Assembly: GCF_008281175.1 (NCBI RefSeq)
Contig: NZ_CP036524.1
Location: forward strand, 310,001 to 374,000
Direction: 5' to 3'
Origin: [Clostridium] hylemonae DSM 15053
GTDB lineage: Bacteria > Bacillota > Clostridia > Lachnospirales > Lachnospiraceae
Length of the DNA stretch: 64,000 bases
The first letter of the stretch is position 1; every line of letters starts with the position of its first letter. Of this stretch, positions 9,087 through 18,715 are shown one piece after another. The position numbers and the translations under genes are program-made. Under the pieces are notes generated by a model. It worked only from the letters and a program-made list of their open reading frames with translations. It ran no database searches and was not told the DNA's origin.

Positions 9087-9158
9087 AGTAAAGGCACAAA
9101 TGCTGATCGTGCAAAAAAAACGGTAAATATGTCAAATGACATGGAGGAGACTTTTATT

Positions 9159-10505
9159 ATGGGTAAATATTTTGGAACAGACGGATTCCGCGGGGAAGCA
9201 AATGAAAAACTGACGGTGGAGCACGCCTTTAAGGTGGGCAGGTTTCTCGGCTGGTATTACGGTCAGGACCATAAGGCAAAGGTTGTCATTGGAAAAGATA
9301 CGAGAAGAAGCAGCTACATGTTTGAATATGCGCTTGTAGCGGGACTGACTGCGTCGGGAGCGGATGCGTATCTTCTGCATGTTACAACGACTCCAAGTGT
9401 ATCTTATGTGACGAGGACAGATAATTTTGACTGTGGTATCATGATTTCCGCAAGCCACAACCCGTTCTATGACAACGGAATCAAAGTCATCAACGGGAAG
9501 GGCCATAAGCTGGAGGCAGAGGTAGAAGACAAGATCGAGAAATATATTGACGGCGAGACAGGGGAGATCCCGCTTGCCAAGCAGGAGAAGATCGGACGAA
9601 CGGTCGATTATGCCGCGGGAAGAAACCGCTATATCGGATATCTTATCTCTCTGGCTACCCGCTCTTTTGAAGATATGAGAGTCGGACTTGACTGCTCAAA
9701 CGGAAGCGCGTTCGCGATAGCCAAAAGTGTTTATGATGCGCTGGGCGCAAAGACTTACGTGATCAACAATGAACCGGACGGGACAAATATCAATACAAAC
9801 TGCGGCTCTACCCATATCGAAGTGCTTCAGGAATATGTAAAAGAAAAGAAGCTGGATGTGGCTTTTGCCTATGACGGGGACGCAGACAGGTGCATCGCTG
9901 TGGATGAAAACGGCAGTGTGGTGGACGGAGACCTCATCCTCTACATATGCGGAAAGTACCTCAAGGAGAACGGACGGCTCAACGGCGACACGATCGTGAC
10001 GACGATCATGTCCAACCTGGGACTTTACAAAGCATGTGACAAAGCAGGATTAAAATATGAAAAAACAGCGGTAGGCGACAAGTATGTATATGAGAATATG
10101 GTACAGAATAACTTTTCTCTCGGCGGAGAACAGTCAGGACATATCATTTTCAGTAAGCATGCCACGACGGGAGATGGTATTCTGACCTCTCTTATGGTGA
10201 TGGAGGTTATGCTGGAGAAGAAGATGAGTCTGTCCAAACTGGCGGAGGAAGTGAAGATATATCCTCAGCTGCTTAAGAATGTGCGCGTGTCAGACAAGAA
10301 GACGGCAAGAGAAGATCCCCAGGTCGTCAGGGCAGTCGAGGCAGTCGCAGAGGCGCTCGGCGACGACGGACGTATTCTCGTGAGAGAAAGCGGTACAGAG
10401 CCTGTTATCCGTGTAATGGTAGAGGCGGCGACGGATGAACTGTGCGCGCGATATGTGGATCAGGTCATCGATGTGATGGGACAGCAGGGACTTATCACAG
10501 GTTAA
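9159..10505 (+). CDS. glmM: Phosphoglucosamine mutase-like phosphohexomutase
   Basis: A 448-residue member of the alpha-D-phosphohexomutase superfamily, closest in layout to GlmM, which converts glucosamine-6-phosphate to glucosamine-1-phosphate for peptidoglycan precursors. The N-terminal GTDGFRG is present. The phosphoserine loop SASHNP is at about residues 100-105, the metal loop DGDADR at about 243-248 and the phosphate-binding RESGTEP near residue 415. Length is that of GlmM (about 445). The ATG at 9159 is used because GGAGGAG lies 9 bases upstream; an earlier ATG at 9129 lacks a site. A phosphomannomutase or phosphoglucomutase role cannot be fully excluded. Transcribed alone. Confidence 0.85.
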   Translation: MGKYFGTDGFRGEANEKLTVEHAFKVGRFLGWYYGQDHKAKVVIGKDTRRSSYMFEYALVAGLTASGADAYLLHVTTTPSVSYVTRTDNFDCGIMISASHNPFYDNGIKVINGKGHKLEAEVEDKIEKYIDGETGEIPLAKQEKIGRTVDYAAGRNRYIGYLISLATRSFEDMRVGLDCSNGSAFAIAKSVYDALGAKTYVINNEPDGTNINTNCGSTHIEVLQEYVKEKKLDVAFAYDGDADRCIAVDENGSVVDGDLILYICGKYLKENGRLNGDTIVTTIMSNLGLYKACDKAGLKYEKTAVGDKYVYENMVQNNFSLGGEQSGHIIFSKHATTGDGILTSLMVMEVMLEKKMSLSKLAEEVKIYPQLLKNVRVSDKKTAREDPQVVRAVEAVAEALGDDGRILVRESGTEPVIRVMVEAATDELCARYVDQVIDVMGQQGLITG

Positions 10506-10524
10506 TCGTATAATTACAGAGAAG

Positions 10525-10580
10525 AAAGCCCGGGAAGACTGGCATACAGCTGAAAGCTGGCCTAAGTTCCCGGGCTTTTC
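10525..10580 (+). terminator. Terminator after glmM
   Basis: AAAGCCCGGGAA is paired with TTCCCGGGCTTTT across an inner hairpin. The A-rich left side means it may also stop the convergent yitT-like gene. Confidence 0.85.
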
Positions 10581-10625
10581 CGTATGATCTCAACGAGCCT
10601 TTAAGTTGTGAAATGTCCGTGTATT

Positions 10626-11468
10626 CTATATAGAATGGAATCCTTTTCCAATGATCTCGCTTGTATTCGAGATGAGCATGAATGCCTCCGGATCATTTTC
10701 CTTGATAAAGTTCCTTAGCTTGACTGCCTCTATCCGGTTCAGCGCAGTGAAGATGATATATTTGTCCTCCCCTGAAAATGCGCCCTGGGCCAGTACGATC
10801 GTTGCGCTGCGCTTCAGCGTATCATTGATGAAGTCACAGACCGGTGTTGGATCGTTGCAGACGACATTAAAGTATTTGGACAGATTCAGGCTCTCTATAA
10901 ATCCGTCTATCATAAATGAGCGGACGGCCAGACCGAGGAAAGAATAGAGTCCTGTCTCAATGTCGAATACAAAACAGCCTGCCAGTGTAATAATAAAGTC
11001 AGTGATGAGAAGCGCTTTGCCGATATCCGCGCTCGTGTATTTTCTCATGATCATGGCAATGATATCCGTACCTCCGCTGGAAGAGCCGATATTAAACAGC
11101 ACCGCGGAGCCAAGAGACGGCAGGGCGATCGCAAATGCCAGTTCAAGGACCGGCTGGTCTGTCAGCGGATGAGTCAGCGGATAGACACGTTCCAGCAGGG
11201 AGAGACAGACGGAGAGCAGTATACTGCAGTACGCTGTCTTGGCCGCGAATTTTCTGCCTAAGATGATAAATCCGATAACAAGTAATATCATATTGGCGAT
11301 AAAGGTGAAGTCACTGGCAGATATGACGCCTGATTTGGCAACGAGTACAGCCAGACCTGTAATACCGCCAAAGGTGAAGTTGTTGGCAAACTTGAAGAAG
11401 TAGATGCCCACAGCCATGATGAGTGTACTGCCCGTAAGCAGGGCAAAGCTTTTGGTTTTAGATTTCAT
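10626..11468 (-). CDS. YitT family membrane protein
   Basis: A 280-residue protein with about five membrane helices (DUF161/YitT_membrane, about residues 10-190) and a soluble C-terminal DUF2179-type domain (about 200-280) that ends with a predicted small-molecule-binding fold. The motifs FGGITG near residue 35 and SSSGGTDI near residue 130 are typical. Function is unknown for the family as a whole. The ATG at 11468 follows GGGGA at a usual distance; a TTG at 11483 in the same frame is a weaker choice. Transcribed alone, divergent from the 4-hydroxybutyrate dehydrogenase-like gene. Confidence 0.88.
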   Translation of the reverse strand: MKSKTKSFALLTGSTLIMAVGIYFFKFANNFTFGGITGLAVLVAKSGVISASDFTFIANMILLVIGFIILGRKFAAKTAYCSILLSVCLSLLERVYPLTHPLTDQPVLELAFAIALPSLGSAVLFNIGSSSGGTDIIAMIMRKYTSADIGKALLITDFIITLAGCFVFDIETGLYSFLGLAVRSFMIDGFIESLNLSKYFNVVCNDPTPVCDFINDTLKRSATIVLAQGAFSGEDKYIIFTALNRIEAVKLRNFIKENDPEAFMLISNTSEIIGKGFHSI

Positions 11469-11508
11469 TTGTACATTCCCCAATGCATATTTGTTTTAAT
11501 TCATGAAG

Positions 11509-11537
11509 ATTGTAACGCCGGGATATGGAAAAGTCAA
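11509..11537 (-). promoter_or_regulatory. Promoter of the yitT-like gene
   Basis: On the minus strand TTGACT (11532-11537) and TACAAT (11509-11514) are 17 bases apart. Confidence 0.6.
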
Positions 11538-11540
11538 CGG

Positions 11541-11569
11541 AATAATGATATATTTACCTTATCATAATT
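11541..11569. promoter_or_regulatory. Inverted repeat, possible operator of the divergent promoter region
   Basis: AATAATGATA at 11541-11550 and TATCATAATT at 11560-11569 are complementary at 9 of 10 positions around a 9-base spacer. It lies between two divergent genes, 25 bases before the plus-strand start codon. The regulator is unknown. Confidence 0.4.
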
Positions 11570-11594
11570 TACGATAGAAAAGAGGTAATAAATA

Positions 11595-12710
11595 ATGAAA
11601 CTATTCCAGCAGAAATCCCGCATCCAGCAGTTTGATCTGGCAGAAGACTTTGTGAAGGAGTATGGTATCGGTGAGGGAGATTTTATACTTGCAAGCAGAA
11701 CGATATACGACAAGTATTTCGGGCCTCTTGACCTGAATGCCTGTGTAAAATATAAGGACGACTACGGAAAAGGTGAACCGACCGATAGTATGATGGAAGC
11801 TCTGCTGCGTGATTTCCGGTCTTCCGGATGCGAAAGGATCGCTGCGATCGGCGGAGGAGCAGTCATTGATATGGCGAAGATACTCGTTCTGGATGGCGCA
11901 TATTCCGTAAAGGATATATTTGAAAAGAAGGCGGTCTTTAAAAAGAAGTATCCTCTTATAGCAGTCCCGACCACGTGCGGCGCAGGGTCAGAAGTCTCCA
12001 ATGTCTCTATCACGGAGATGACAGAGCTTAACAGTAAACTCGGCCTTGCAGCGGATGAACTGTACGCGGACGATGCGGTGCTTATCCCTCAGCTGCTGAG
12101 TGAACTGCCGTATTCCTTCTGGGCCACAAGCGCTATAGACGCGTTTATCCACGCGATAGAATCTTATGTGTCTCCGAAAGCGAATCTGTATACAGAGATG
12201 TTCAGCATAAAGGCGATGGAAATGATAATCCACGGTTTCAGGAGTGTGATCGAGAATGGCCCTGACAGACGTATGGAGCTGATGGAAGAATTCCTGACAG
12301 CCAGTAATCTGGCCGGCATCGCATTCGGCAACGCGGGAACGGGAGCAGTCCATGCCATGTCCTATCCTCTGAGCGGTGTGTACCACGTGACACACGGAGA
12401 GGCGAACTATCAGTTCCTGATCGCGGTCTTTTGCGCCTACCAGAGATTCAGGCCGGAAGGAAAGCTTAAAAGATTAAATGAATGCCTTGCAGGCATGCTT
12501 GGCTGCAAGGCAGGAGAAGTGTACACAGAACTTAAAAACGTGCTGGATAAGATCATCGAGAGAAAGCGGCTGCGGGAATACGGCATGAAAAGAGAAGAGA
12601 TAGAAAGCTTTGCCAAAAGTGTTGAGACGAGCCAGCAGCGACTGCTGAATCAAAGCTACGTAAAATTTTCGTGGGAACAGATGGCAGAAATCTACAGTCA
12701 GCTATATTAG
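11595..12710 (+). CDS. Iron-containing alcohol dehydrogenase, 4-hydroxybutyrate dehydrogenase-like
   Basis: A 371-residue group III (iron) alcohol dehydrogenase. The nucleotide-binding GGGAVID is near residue 86, and PTTCGAGSEVS follows near 121. The metal ligands can be seen in DAFIHAIESY (Asp and His, about residues 180-184) and in the two His of AVHAMSYP and VTHGEANY (about 252 and 266). The whole looks most like 4-hydroxybutyrate dehydrogenase of Clostridia, which interconverts succinic semialdehyde and 4-hydroxybutyrate with NAD(H). No other gene of succinate or GABA fermentation is nearby, so the substrate is an inference. AAAGAGG precedes the ATG. Confidence 0.78.
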   Translation: MKLFQQKSRIQQFDLAEDFVKEYGIGEGDFILASRTIYDKYFGPLDLNACVKYKDDYGKGEPTDSMMEALLRDFRSSGCERIAAIGGGAVIDMAKILVLDGAYSVKDIFEKKAVFKKKYPLIAVPTTCGAGSEVSNVSITEMTELNSKLGLAADELYADDAVLIPQLLSELPYSFWATSAIDAFIHAIESYVSPKANLYTEMFSIKAMEMIIHGFRSVIENGPDRRMELMEEFLTASNLAGIAFGNAGTGAVHAMSYPLSGVYHVTHGEANYQFLIAVFCAYQRFRPEGKLKRLNECLAGMLGCKAGEVYTELKNVLDKIIERKRLREYGMKREEIESFAKSVETSQQRLLNQSYVKFSWEQMAEIYSQLY

Positions 12711-12772
12711 GCGATCTGCGAATCAGAACATTTGATTCGGTACATAATATGCTCCATAAGGAGGATTGAAAC

Positions 12773-14080
12773 ATGTATAATTGTCTACCGATCACAGATG
12801 TATACGCAAGAGAAATATTAGATTCCAGAGGGAATCCTACAATAGAAGTAGAAGTATTGGCCGGGGAGGAATTCATCGGGCGTGCCGGCGTGCCGTCCGG
12901 TGCTTCCACCGGACAGTATGAGGCAGTGGAGCTGCGGGACGGAGGAGACCGTTATGGCGGGCTCGGCACGGAACAGGCGGTAAATCATGTCAATACCATT
13001 ATCGCCCCTGCGGTAATCGGAATGAATGTCTTTGCGCAGGCGGAGCTTGACGAGGCGCTGATCCATATGGACGGCACGGAGAACAAGAAGAATCTCGGGG
13101 CAAATGCACTGCTCGGCGTTTCCATGGCGGCGGCGAGGGCGGCGGCCAAAGCGCTTGGAATGCCGCTCTACGCATATCTCGGAGGCGCCAATGCCAAGGA
13201 GATGCCGGTACCTATGATGAATATCATGAACGGCGGCAAGCACGCAGATAATACGATCGATATACAGGAATTTATGATCATGCCGTCCGGGGCATGCTGC
13301 TTTCGGGAGGGCCTTAGGATCTGTTCGGAAATATATCACACACTGAAGAAGAACTTAAAGAAAGAAGGTTACAGCACGGCTGTGGGAGATGAAGGCGGTT
13401 TTGCCCCTGACCTGCCGGATGCCAGAGAAGCGCTTCGGTTTATCACAGACGCTATCCGCATGGCAGGCTACCAGCCGGGGGAAGAAGTAGTGATCGCGCT
13501 GGATGTCGCGGCGACAGAGCTTTATGACCGCAACTTTAAGAAATATGTCTTCGAGGGTGAAGGCAGAATGCACGGCTACAAAGTGATACGTTCCGTGGAG
13601 GAGCTGATCGATTATTACGAAGATCTGGCAGAAGAATTTCCGATCGTGTCTATCGAAGATCCGCTCGATGAAGAAGACTGGGAAGGCTGGGAACTGCTCA
13701 CCACACGGCTTGGACTTAATATGCAGCTTGTGGGGGACGACCTCTTTGTGACGAATACAAAGAGACTGAAAAAGGGCATTGAGACAGAGGTTGCCAATGC
13801 CATTCTGATCAAAGTCAACCAGATCGGCACGCTGACGGAAGCGTTTGATGCAATAGAGATGGCCAAAAGCGCAGGATATAAAACGATTATTTCCCACCGG
13901 TCAGGCGAGACGGAGGATTCTATTATCGCCGATATCGCAGTCGCGTTTAATTCGGGGCAGATCAAAACCGGAGCGCCCTGCAGGTCAGAGCGTGTGGCCA
14001 AATACAACCAGCTGCTCAGAATCGAGGAGAGGCTGGGAGATACGGCTAAATATGAGAATCCCTTTAAGAGCGACAATTAA
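12773..14080 (+). CDS. eno: Enolase
   Basis: A 435-residue enolase (2-phosphoglycerate to phosphoenolpyruvate; glycolysis, Mg-dependent). The N-terminal [12 protein letters not shown] and loop SGASTG near residue 40 are typical. The metal ligands lie in [15 protein letters not shown] and VGDDLFVTN. The catalytic Lys is in ILIKVNQIG (about residue 340), followed by SHRSGETED. Length matches the family. AAGGAGG stands 8 bases before the ATG. Transcribed as a single gene; secG behind it has its own promoter. Confidence 0.98.
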   Translation: MYNCLPITDVYAREILDSRGNPTIEVEVLAGEEFIGRAGVPSGASTGQYEAVELRDGGDRYGGLGTEQAVNHVNTIIAPAVIGMNVFAQAELDEALIHMDGTENKKNLGANALLGVSMAAARAAAKALGMPLYAYLGGANAKEMPVPMMNIMNGGKHADNTIDIQEFMIMPSGACCFREGLRICSEIYHTLKKNLKKEGYSTAVGDEGGFAPDLPDAREALRFITDAIRMAGYQPGEEVVIALDVAATELYDRNFKKYVFEGEGRMHGYKVIRSVEELIDYYEDLAEEFPIVSIEDPLDEEDWEGWELLTTRLGLNMQLVGDDLFVTNTKRLKKGIETEVANAILIKVNQIGTLTEAFDAIEMAKSAGYKTIISHRSGETEDSIIADIAVAFNSGQIKTGAPCRSERVAKYNQLLRIEERLGDTAKYENPFKSDN

Positions 14081-14121
14081 AAAGGGCCGCCACACACATT
14101 GTAAGCTGTATAAAATTTAAC

Positions 14122-14150
14122 TTGCCATATTCACCCTGTTGTGCTAAACT
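14122..14150 (+). promoter_or_regulatory. Promoter of the secG-rnr-smpB region
   Basis: TTGCCA at 14122-14127 and TAAACT at 14145-14150, spacer 17 bases, 31 bases before the secG start. Confidence 0.6.
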
Positions 14151-14181
14151 AAATATGGTTTATCCGCAGGAGGTGTTTGAA

Positions 14182-14424
14182 GTGGAGATTTTAAAGACAA
14201 TATTATTGATCATATTTGCAATAGACTGTATCGCACTGGCAGCTATCGTACTGCTGCAGGAAGGAAAGTCCGCCGGACTTGGAACTATCGGTGGTATGGC
14301 TGATACTTACTGGGGACAGAACAAGGGCCGGTCCATGGAAGGAGCGCTTGTCAAGTCGACAAAGTTTCTGGCGATCCTGTTCATTGTATTAGCTGCAGTG
14401 TTGAATTTAAAAGTATTTGCTTAA
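14182..14424 (+). CDS. secG: Preprotein translocase subunit SecG
   Basis: An 80-residue membrane protein with two helices (about residues 3-22 and 57-77) around the conserved LLQEGKSAGLG...GG loop of SecG, the small subunit of the SecYEG channel. GTG at 14182 is taken as the start because CAGGAGG lies 7 bases upstream and the protein then has the normal size; an in-frame ATG at 14122 would add 20 atypical residues and overlaps the promoter. secG directly before rnr and smpB is a frequent order in Firmicutes. Confidence 0.93.
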   Translation: MEILKTILLIIFAIDCIALAAIVLLQEGKSAGLGTIGGMADTYWGQNKGRSMEGALVKSTKFLAILFIVLAAVLNLKVFA

Positions 14425-14451
14425 GAGAAGTATTTTTTGAGAAATTGATGG

Positions 14452-14478
14452 GACACTCTTGTAAAAGAGTGTCTTTTT
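14452..14478 (+). terminator. Hairpin between secG and rnr
   Basis: GACACTCTT/AAGAGTGTC stem with a 4-base loop and a TTTTTA tail. It probably lets only part of the transcripts continue into rnr. Confidence 0.75.
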
Positions 14479-14516
14479 ATTCATATTACGGAGATTTGCC
14501 GGAGGGAGTGTGCAGG

Positions 14517-16670
14517 ATGGATAAAGCATTTGAAAAGAGAAAAAAGGTTATATATGATCTGGTCTGTGATGAGATGTATGTCCCGATGAAGTTCAAGGAG
14601 CTCGCCATGCTGCTGCAGGTTCCGAAGGAGCAGAGAAAAGAGCTGAAAGAGGTGCTTGCGTCACTGGAAGAAGAGGGCAGGATCCACCGGTCCAGAAAAG
14701 GGAAATACTGCAAGGGGGAAGCGAAGCACCTGACTGGAATTTATCAGGCCCATCAGAGGGGCTTTGGGTTCGTCACCGTAGAAGGAGAAGAGACGGATAT
14801 CTTTGTGGGTGAAGAGGACACAAACGGCGCATTTAACGGAGACACGGTTGAGGTAGCGATAACGAAGGAACCGGAAGGCAAGAGGCGTGAGGGAAAGATA
14901 ATAAAAGTCGTTTCCCGGGGCGTTACGAGACTGGTGGGGCTCTATCAGACGAAGCGCGGCAAGAGCTATGGCTTTGTGATACCCGACAACCAGCGGTTTG
15001 TCCAGGATATCTTTATACCTGAGGAAAAGTCAAAAGGGGCCGTGGACGGGCATAAAGTAGTGGCGGAACTGACATTTTACGGGGAGCCCGGCCGGAAGCC
15101 GGAAGGCAAGATCGTGGAAATAATCGGCCATATCAACGACCCGGGCACAGATATTATGTCCATAGTCAAAGGATACGACCTGCCGGTCGATTTTCCTGAG
15201 AAGGTCCTGAACCAGGCAGAGCGTGTGGCAAAGCCGGTCAGCGAAGCGGATATGGAAGGCAGAAAAGATCTCCGTGACTGGCAGATGGTCACGATCGACG
15301 GTGAGGACGCCAAGGATCTGGACGACGCGGTTTCTGTCACAAAAGAGGGGGACGATTACATCCTCGGTGTGCATATCGCAGACGTCACGAACTACGTACA
15401 GGAGAACAGCGCTCTTGACCGGGAGGCACTGAAGCGGGCGACAAGCGTTTATCTTGTGGACCGTGTCATACCCATGCTGCCGCACACGCTGTCCAACGGT
15501 ATCTGCTCCCTGAACGCGGGGGAGGACAGGCTGGCTCTGAGCTGTATCATGAAGATCGACAGCAGGGGCGCTGTCATTGACCATGAGATCGCGGAGACAG
15601 TGATACACGTAGATGAAAGAATGTCATATACAGGGGTGAAGAAGATCCTTTCAGACAAAGACGAGGAAGAGAGAGCACGTTTCCGGGAGTTCGTTCCAAT
15701 GTTTGAGCTTATGCAGGAGCTGTCGTCCGTTCTCAGAAAAAGACGTCAGGTGAGAGGTTCCATTGATTTTGATTTTCCGGAGACGAAGATGATACTTGAT
15801 GAGAATGGGAAGCCGGTCGATATACAGCCTTATGAGCGCAACACGGCCACTAAGATCATTGAGGATTTTATGCTCCTTGCAAATGAGACAGTAGCGGAGG
15901 ATTATTACTGGCAGGAACTTCCTTTCGTATACCGTACGCATGAGGCGCCGGATGATGAAAAGATACGTACACTGGCAGCTTTTATCAACAATTTCGGATA
16001 TTCCATGCACATCGGACCGAACGAGATAAGGCCCAAAGAGGTACAAAAGCTTCTTGCAAAAGTGGAGGGCTCCCCGGAGGAAGCGCTCATTACGAGACTT
16101 GCGCTGCGCTCTATGAAACAGGCGCGGTACACCCCGGACAACAGCGGGCATTTTGGTCTCGCCGCAGGCTATTACACGCATTTTACCTCCCCGATACGGC
16201 GGTATCCTGATCTGCAGATCCACAGGATAATCAAAGACAGTCTCCGGGGACGTATGGATGAAGAGAAAACAAAACACTATAAAAAGATACTGCCGGAGGT
16301 GACAAAACACGCCAGCGAGATGGAGCGCAAAGCCGATGAGGCAGAGCGGGAGACGATCAAGCTTAAGAAGGTTGAGTATATGGAAGCTCATGTAGGCGAG
16401 GTGTTTGACGGAGTGATCTCCAGTATTACGAAATGGGGAATGTACATCGAACTTCCCAATACAGTCGAAGGCCTTGTCCATGTGACAAACATGACCGACG
16501 ACCATTATGAGTATTATGAGAGCCGGTACGAGATGGTGGGCGTCCATAGAAGCAAGGTATTTAAGCTTGGGCAGCATATATCTGTCCGCGTCATAGGGAC
16601 CGACAGACTTATGCGGACGATTGATTTTGAGATTGCAGATGAAGGAGAGATGGGAGATGGCGAAGAGTAA
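14517..16670 (+). CDS. rnr: Ribonuclease R
   Basis: A 717-residue 3'-5' exoribonuclease of the RNase II/R family, which degrades structured RNA and, with SmpB-tmRNA, defective messages. In order it shows an N-terminal winged helix (about residues 5-65), cold-shock OB folds (75-230), the RNB catalytic domain starting near 240 with the acidic metal-binding stretch [12 protein letters not shown], and a C-terminal S1 domain ([15 protein letters not shown], about 630-710). The ATG at 14517 is preceded by GGAGGGA at 9 bases; an upstream ATG at 14445 lies before the terminator hairpin and is unlikely. The 3' end overlaps smpB by 14 bases. Confidence 0.96.
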   Translation: MDKAFEKRKKVIYDLVCDEMYVPMKFKELAMLLQVPKEQRKELKEVLASLEEEGRIHRSRKGKYCKGEAKHLTGIYQAHQRGFGFVTVEGEETDIFVGEEDTNGAFNGDTVEVAITKEPEGKRREGKIIKVVSRGVTRLVGLYQTKRGKSYGFVIPDNQRFVQDIFIPEEKSKGAVDGHKVVAELTFYGEPGRKPEGKIVEIIGHINDPGTDIMSIVKGYDLPVDFPEKVLNQAERVAKPVSEADMEGRKDLRDWQMVTIDGEDAKDLDDAVSVTKEGDDYILGVHIADVTNYVQENSALDREALKRATSVYLVDRVIPMLPHTLSNGICSLNAGEDRLALSCIMKIDSRGAVIDHEIAETVIHVDERMSYTGVKKILSDKDEEERARFREFVPMFELMQELSSVLRKRRQVRGSIDFDFPETKMILDENGKPVDIQPYERNTATKIIEDFMLLANETVAEDYYWQELPFVYRTHEAPDDEKIRTLAAFINNFGYSMHIGPNEIRPKEVQKLLAKVEGSPEEALITRLALRSMKQARYTPDNSGHFGLAAGYYTHFTSPIRRYPDLQIHRIIKDSLRGRMDEEKTKHYKKILPEVTKHASEMERKADEAERETIKLKKVEYMEAHVGEVFDGVISSITKWGMYIELPNTVEGLVHVTNMTDDHYEYYESRYEMVGVHRSKVFKLGQHISVRVIGTDRLMRTIDFEIADEGEMGDGEE

Positions 16671-17124
16671 CGGGAAGATGATAGCCAACAACAAAAAGGC
16701 ATATCACGATTATTTTATCCTGGATACTTACGAGACCGGCATAGCCCTGCACGGGACGGAAGTAAAGTCGCTGCGCATGGGCAAATGCAGTATAAAAGAA
16801 TCGTTTATCCGGATAGAGAACGGAGAAGTATACATCTATGGCATGCATATCAGTCCTTATGAGAAGGGAAATATCTTTAATAAAGACCCGCTCAGGGTGA
16901 GAAAACTTCTGCTCCACAAGTCGGAGATCAACAAGATGCTCGGCAAGACGAAGGAGAAGGGGATTGCCATAGTTCCCTTGAAGGTGTATTTCAAAGGAAG
17001 TCTCGTAAAGGTGGAGATCGGCCTTGCCAAAGGAAAGAAGTTATATGATAAGCGTCAGGATATCGCAAAGAAAGACCAGCAGCGGGAAGCCCAGAGAGAT
17101 TTTAAGGTGCGCAATCTCGGATAG
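16657..17124 (+). CDS. smpB: SsrA-binding protein SmpB
   Basis: A 155-residue RNA-binding protein that carries tmRNA into stalled ribosomes. The family landmarks are [21 protein letters not shown] and the basic C-terminal tail (LYDKR...AQRDFK), which enters the empty mRNA channel. The ATG at 16657 has AAGGAGAG 7 bases upstream and overlaps the end of rnr, so the two are translationally coupled. The tmRNA it works with is encoded about 7.7 kb downstream at 24874-25222. Confidence 0.97.
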   Translation: MAKSNGKMIANNKKAYHDYFILDTYETGIALHGTEVKSLRMGKCSIKESFIRIENGEVYIYGMHISPYEKGNIFNKDPLRVRKLLLHKSEINKMLGKTKEKGIAIVPLKVYFKGSLVKVEIGLAKGKKLYDKRQDIAKKDQQREAQRDFKVRNLG

Positions 17125-17159
17125 ACGGCGGTATCGGCGTACAGAATGGAGGATATGAG

Positions 17160-17396
17160 ATGGTACCTGTAAATAAGGAAGACCTGCGCAGGCTGGTCAC
17201 TCAGACGACGGTAGAGACATATGAAGAACTGACGCCCCAGCTCATTGGGCTGATCGACGGGACAAAACACAATGAGAAACTTACAGAAGCGCAGAAGCAG
17301 GATGAGATTTCACTGCACATGATGGGATATGTAAAGTCATGTACCAATGAGATCATTATTGAAGTGCTTTCTGAGATACTGGGACTTACAGAATAA
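17160..17396 (+). CDS. Small acidic protein of unknown function
   Basis: A 78-residue soluble, mostly helical protein. No family is recognised. A good ribosome site (TGGAGG, 7-8 bases) precedes the ATG, and the gene follows smpB after 35 bases and precedes the zinc-ribbon gene by 18, so it is probably co-transcribed with them. The open frame, start signal and spacing support a real gene. Confidence 0.65.
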   Translation: MVPVNKEDLRRLVTQTTVETYEELTPQLIGLIDGTKHNEKLTEAQKQDEISLHMMGYVKSCTNEIIIEVLSEILGLTE

Positions 17397-17414
17397 AGTG
17401 ACGGAGGATAAGAC

Positions 17415-18053
17415 ATGGGCTATTGTATTAAATGCGGCGCAAAAGTCGGTGACGGTATAAGATACTGCCCCCAGTGCGGTGCAGAGATCCCTGCACAGGG
17501 ACATCAGGAATACACGTACGGGCAGGATGCGTACGGACAAAACACTTACGGAAATGATACATACGGACAGAACGCGTACGGACAGGATACGTACGGACAG
17601 AACGCATATGGACAGGATACATACCGGCAGGAGTATGGCAGGCAGGACAGTAAAACAACAGGCCCCGGCAGCGGGAACAGGCAGGGCGGCGGGACATATT
17701 TTGACAGGGATGATGTACGTTCAAACAAAGGGGTGGGCGTGCTGTCATATCTTGGCATACTGGTTCTCATACCGCTGCTTGCCGGCAATAAGAATTCCGA
17801 ATACGTCAGATTCCACTCCAATCAGGGACTCGTATTATTCATCACATCGGTGGTAATAAATCTGCTTTCAGGCAACTGGGTATTTGGACTGCATTCTCTG
17901 ATCAGCTTCAGCGGCTGGTGGTTTGGATGGATCTTCGACCTCATTGGACTTGTATTATTTATATTTGCGGTCATGGGGATCGTATACGCATGCAGAGGTG
18001 AAAAAAAGGAACTGCCCTTTATCGGCCAGATCCATCTGCTCAGACGTGAATAG
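17415..18053 (+). CDS. Zinc-ribbon membrane protein with Tyr-Gly-Gln repeats
   Basis: A 212-residue protein with three parts: an N-terminal zinc ribbon with CxxC pairs (YCIKCGAK and YCPQCGAE, residues 3-22), a low-complexity linker made of eight five-residue units of the type YGQDT/YGQNA (about residues 35-74), and a C-terminal membrane domain with about three helices and the SEYVRFHSNQG motif found in DUF4870-type proteins. Function unknown. GGAGG precedes the ATG. A convergent terminator follows. Confidence 0.8.
   Translation: MGYCIKCGAKVGDGIRYCPQCGAEIPAQGHQEYTYGQDAYGQNTYGNDTYGQNAYGQDTYGQNAYGQDTYRQEYGRQDSKTTGPGSGNRQGGGTYFDRDDVRSNKGVGVLSYLGILVLIPLLAGNKNSEYVRFHSNQGLVLFITSVVINLLSGNWVFGLHSLISFSGWWFGWIFDLIGLVLFIFAVMGIVYACRGEKKELPFIGQIHLLRRE
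17517..17636 (+). repeat. Eight tandem 15-bp units inside the zinc-ribbon gene
   Basis: Units of the form TACGGACAGGATACG, in frame, encode YGQ plus two variable residues. Most differences are at third positions or in the last two codons, as expected for a slippage-prone coding repeat. Confidence 0.85.
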
Positions 18054-18089
18054 GCAGACTGCTGCGGGAAGCCTGGCGGGCAGCGAAAA

Positions 18090-18140
18090 AGAGAGGGTGT
18101 CCTCAAAGTCATGTGATGACTTAAGGGGGCGCCCTCTCTT
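18090..18140. terminator. Convergent bidirectional terminator
   Basis: AGAGAGGGTGTCCTC pairs with GGGGGCGCCCTCTCT around an inner AAGTCAT hairpin. An A run on the left and a short T run on the right fit use in both directions between two genes that end here. Confidence 0.75.
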
Positions 18141-18172
18141 TGGCTGTTGAGATTCACGGAACTTTATTCCGA

Positions 18173-18598
18173 TTATTCGATGGTTATTAACTTGGGTTGT
18201 TCTTCAACTTTCTGCACTTCTTTCGGGATCTGAAGAAGAAGCACTCCGTCCCGGAAGGATGCTTTGATATCATCCTGTGTTATCTTGTCTCCCACATAGA
18301 AGCTTCTGTTGCAGCTTCCGGTGTAGCGCTCTTTGTGCAGGCAGTTGCCCTTTGCGTCTTTTTCTTCTTTTGTCTCATCGCGGTTTGCTGTGATCGTCAG
18401 ATAACCGTCTTTTAAGTCTGCCTTGATGTCCTCTTTGGCATACCCGGGAAGTTCCATCTCGATCATATAGCTGCCGTCTTTTTCGTGAATGTCAGTCTTC
18501 ATGATCTGTGAAGATGAATTCTCGAACGGACGGGAAAAGAAAGGGTCTTTAAACATATCATCAAATAAATTGTTAATACTTCTGTTTGCAAGTAACAT
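18173..18598 (-). CDS. Small heat shock protein, Hsp20 family
   Basis: A 141-residue alpha-crystallin-type chaperone that holds unfolded proteins. The alpha-crystallin domain runs from about residue 35 to 125, with the conserved MELPGYAKEDIKADLKDGYLTI-type core and an SFRDGVLLLQIPK segment near the end, followed by a short C-terminal tail. AAGGAGGAATG gives a clear ribosome site. Upstream lies a CIRCE-like operator overlapping the promoter, so repression by HrcA is predicted. Confidence 0.95.
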   Translation of the reverse strand: MLLANRSINNLFDDMFKDPFFSRPFENSSSQIMKTDIHEKDGSYMIEMELPGYAKEDIKADLKDGYLTITANRDETKEEKDAKGNCLHKERYTGSCNRSFYVGDKITQDDIKASFRDGVLLLQIPKEVQKVEEQPKLITIE

Positions 18599-18664
18599 AG
18601 GTCATTCCTCCTTGAATATTTGTGATTTGCTTTTTGTTGCATTTGTTTTATTTGCTATATATTA

Positions 18665-18707
18665 TATATAACACTAATTATCAGCACTGTCAACAGTTGA
18701 GTGCTAA
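18665..18707 (-). promoter_or_regulatory. hsp20 promoter overlapped by a CIRCE-like operator
   Basis: Read on the minus strand, TTGACA (18688-18693) and TATATA (18665-18670) are 17 bases apart. The operator spans 18681-18707: TTAGCACTC (exact CIRCE half-site), 9 bases, then CAGTGCTGA (7 of 9 against the consensus other half). The -35 box starts inside the spacer, so a bound repressor would block RNA polymerase. HrcA is the known CIRCE repressor; no hrcA gene is in the window. Confidence 0.8.
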
Positions 18708-18715
18708 TATTTTTG

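Noticed and set aside
12718-12739. Hairpin CGAATCA...TGATTCG before enolase as a terminator
   Set aside because: Stem of only seven pairs and no T run.
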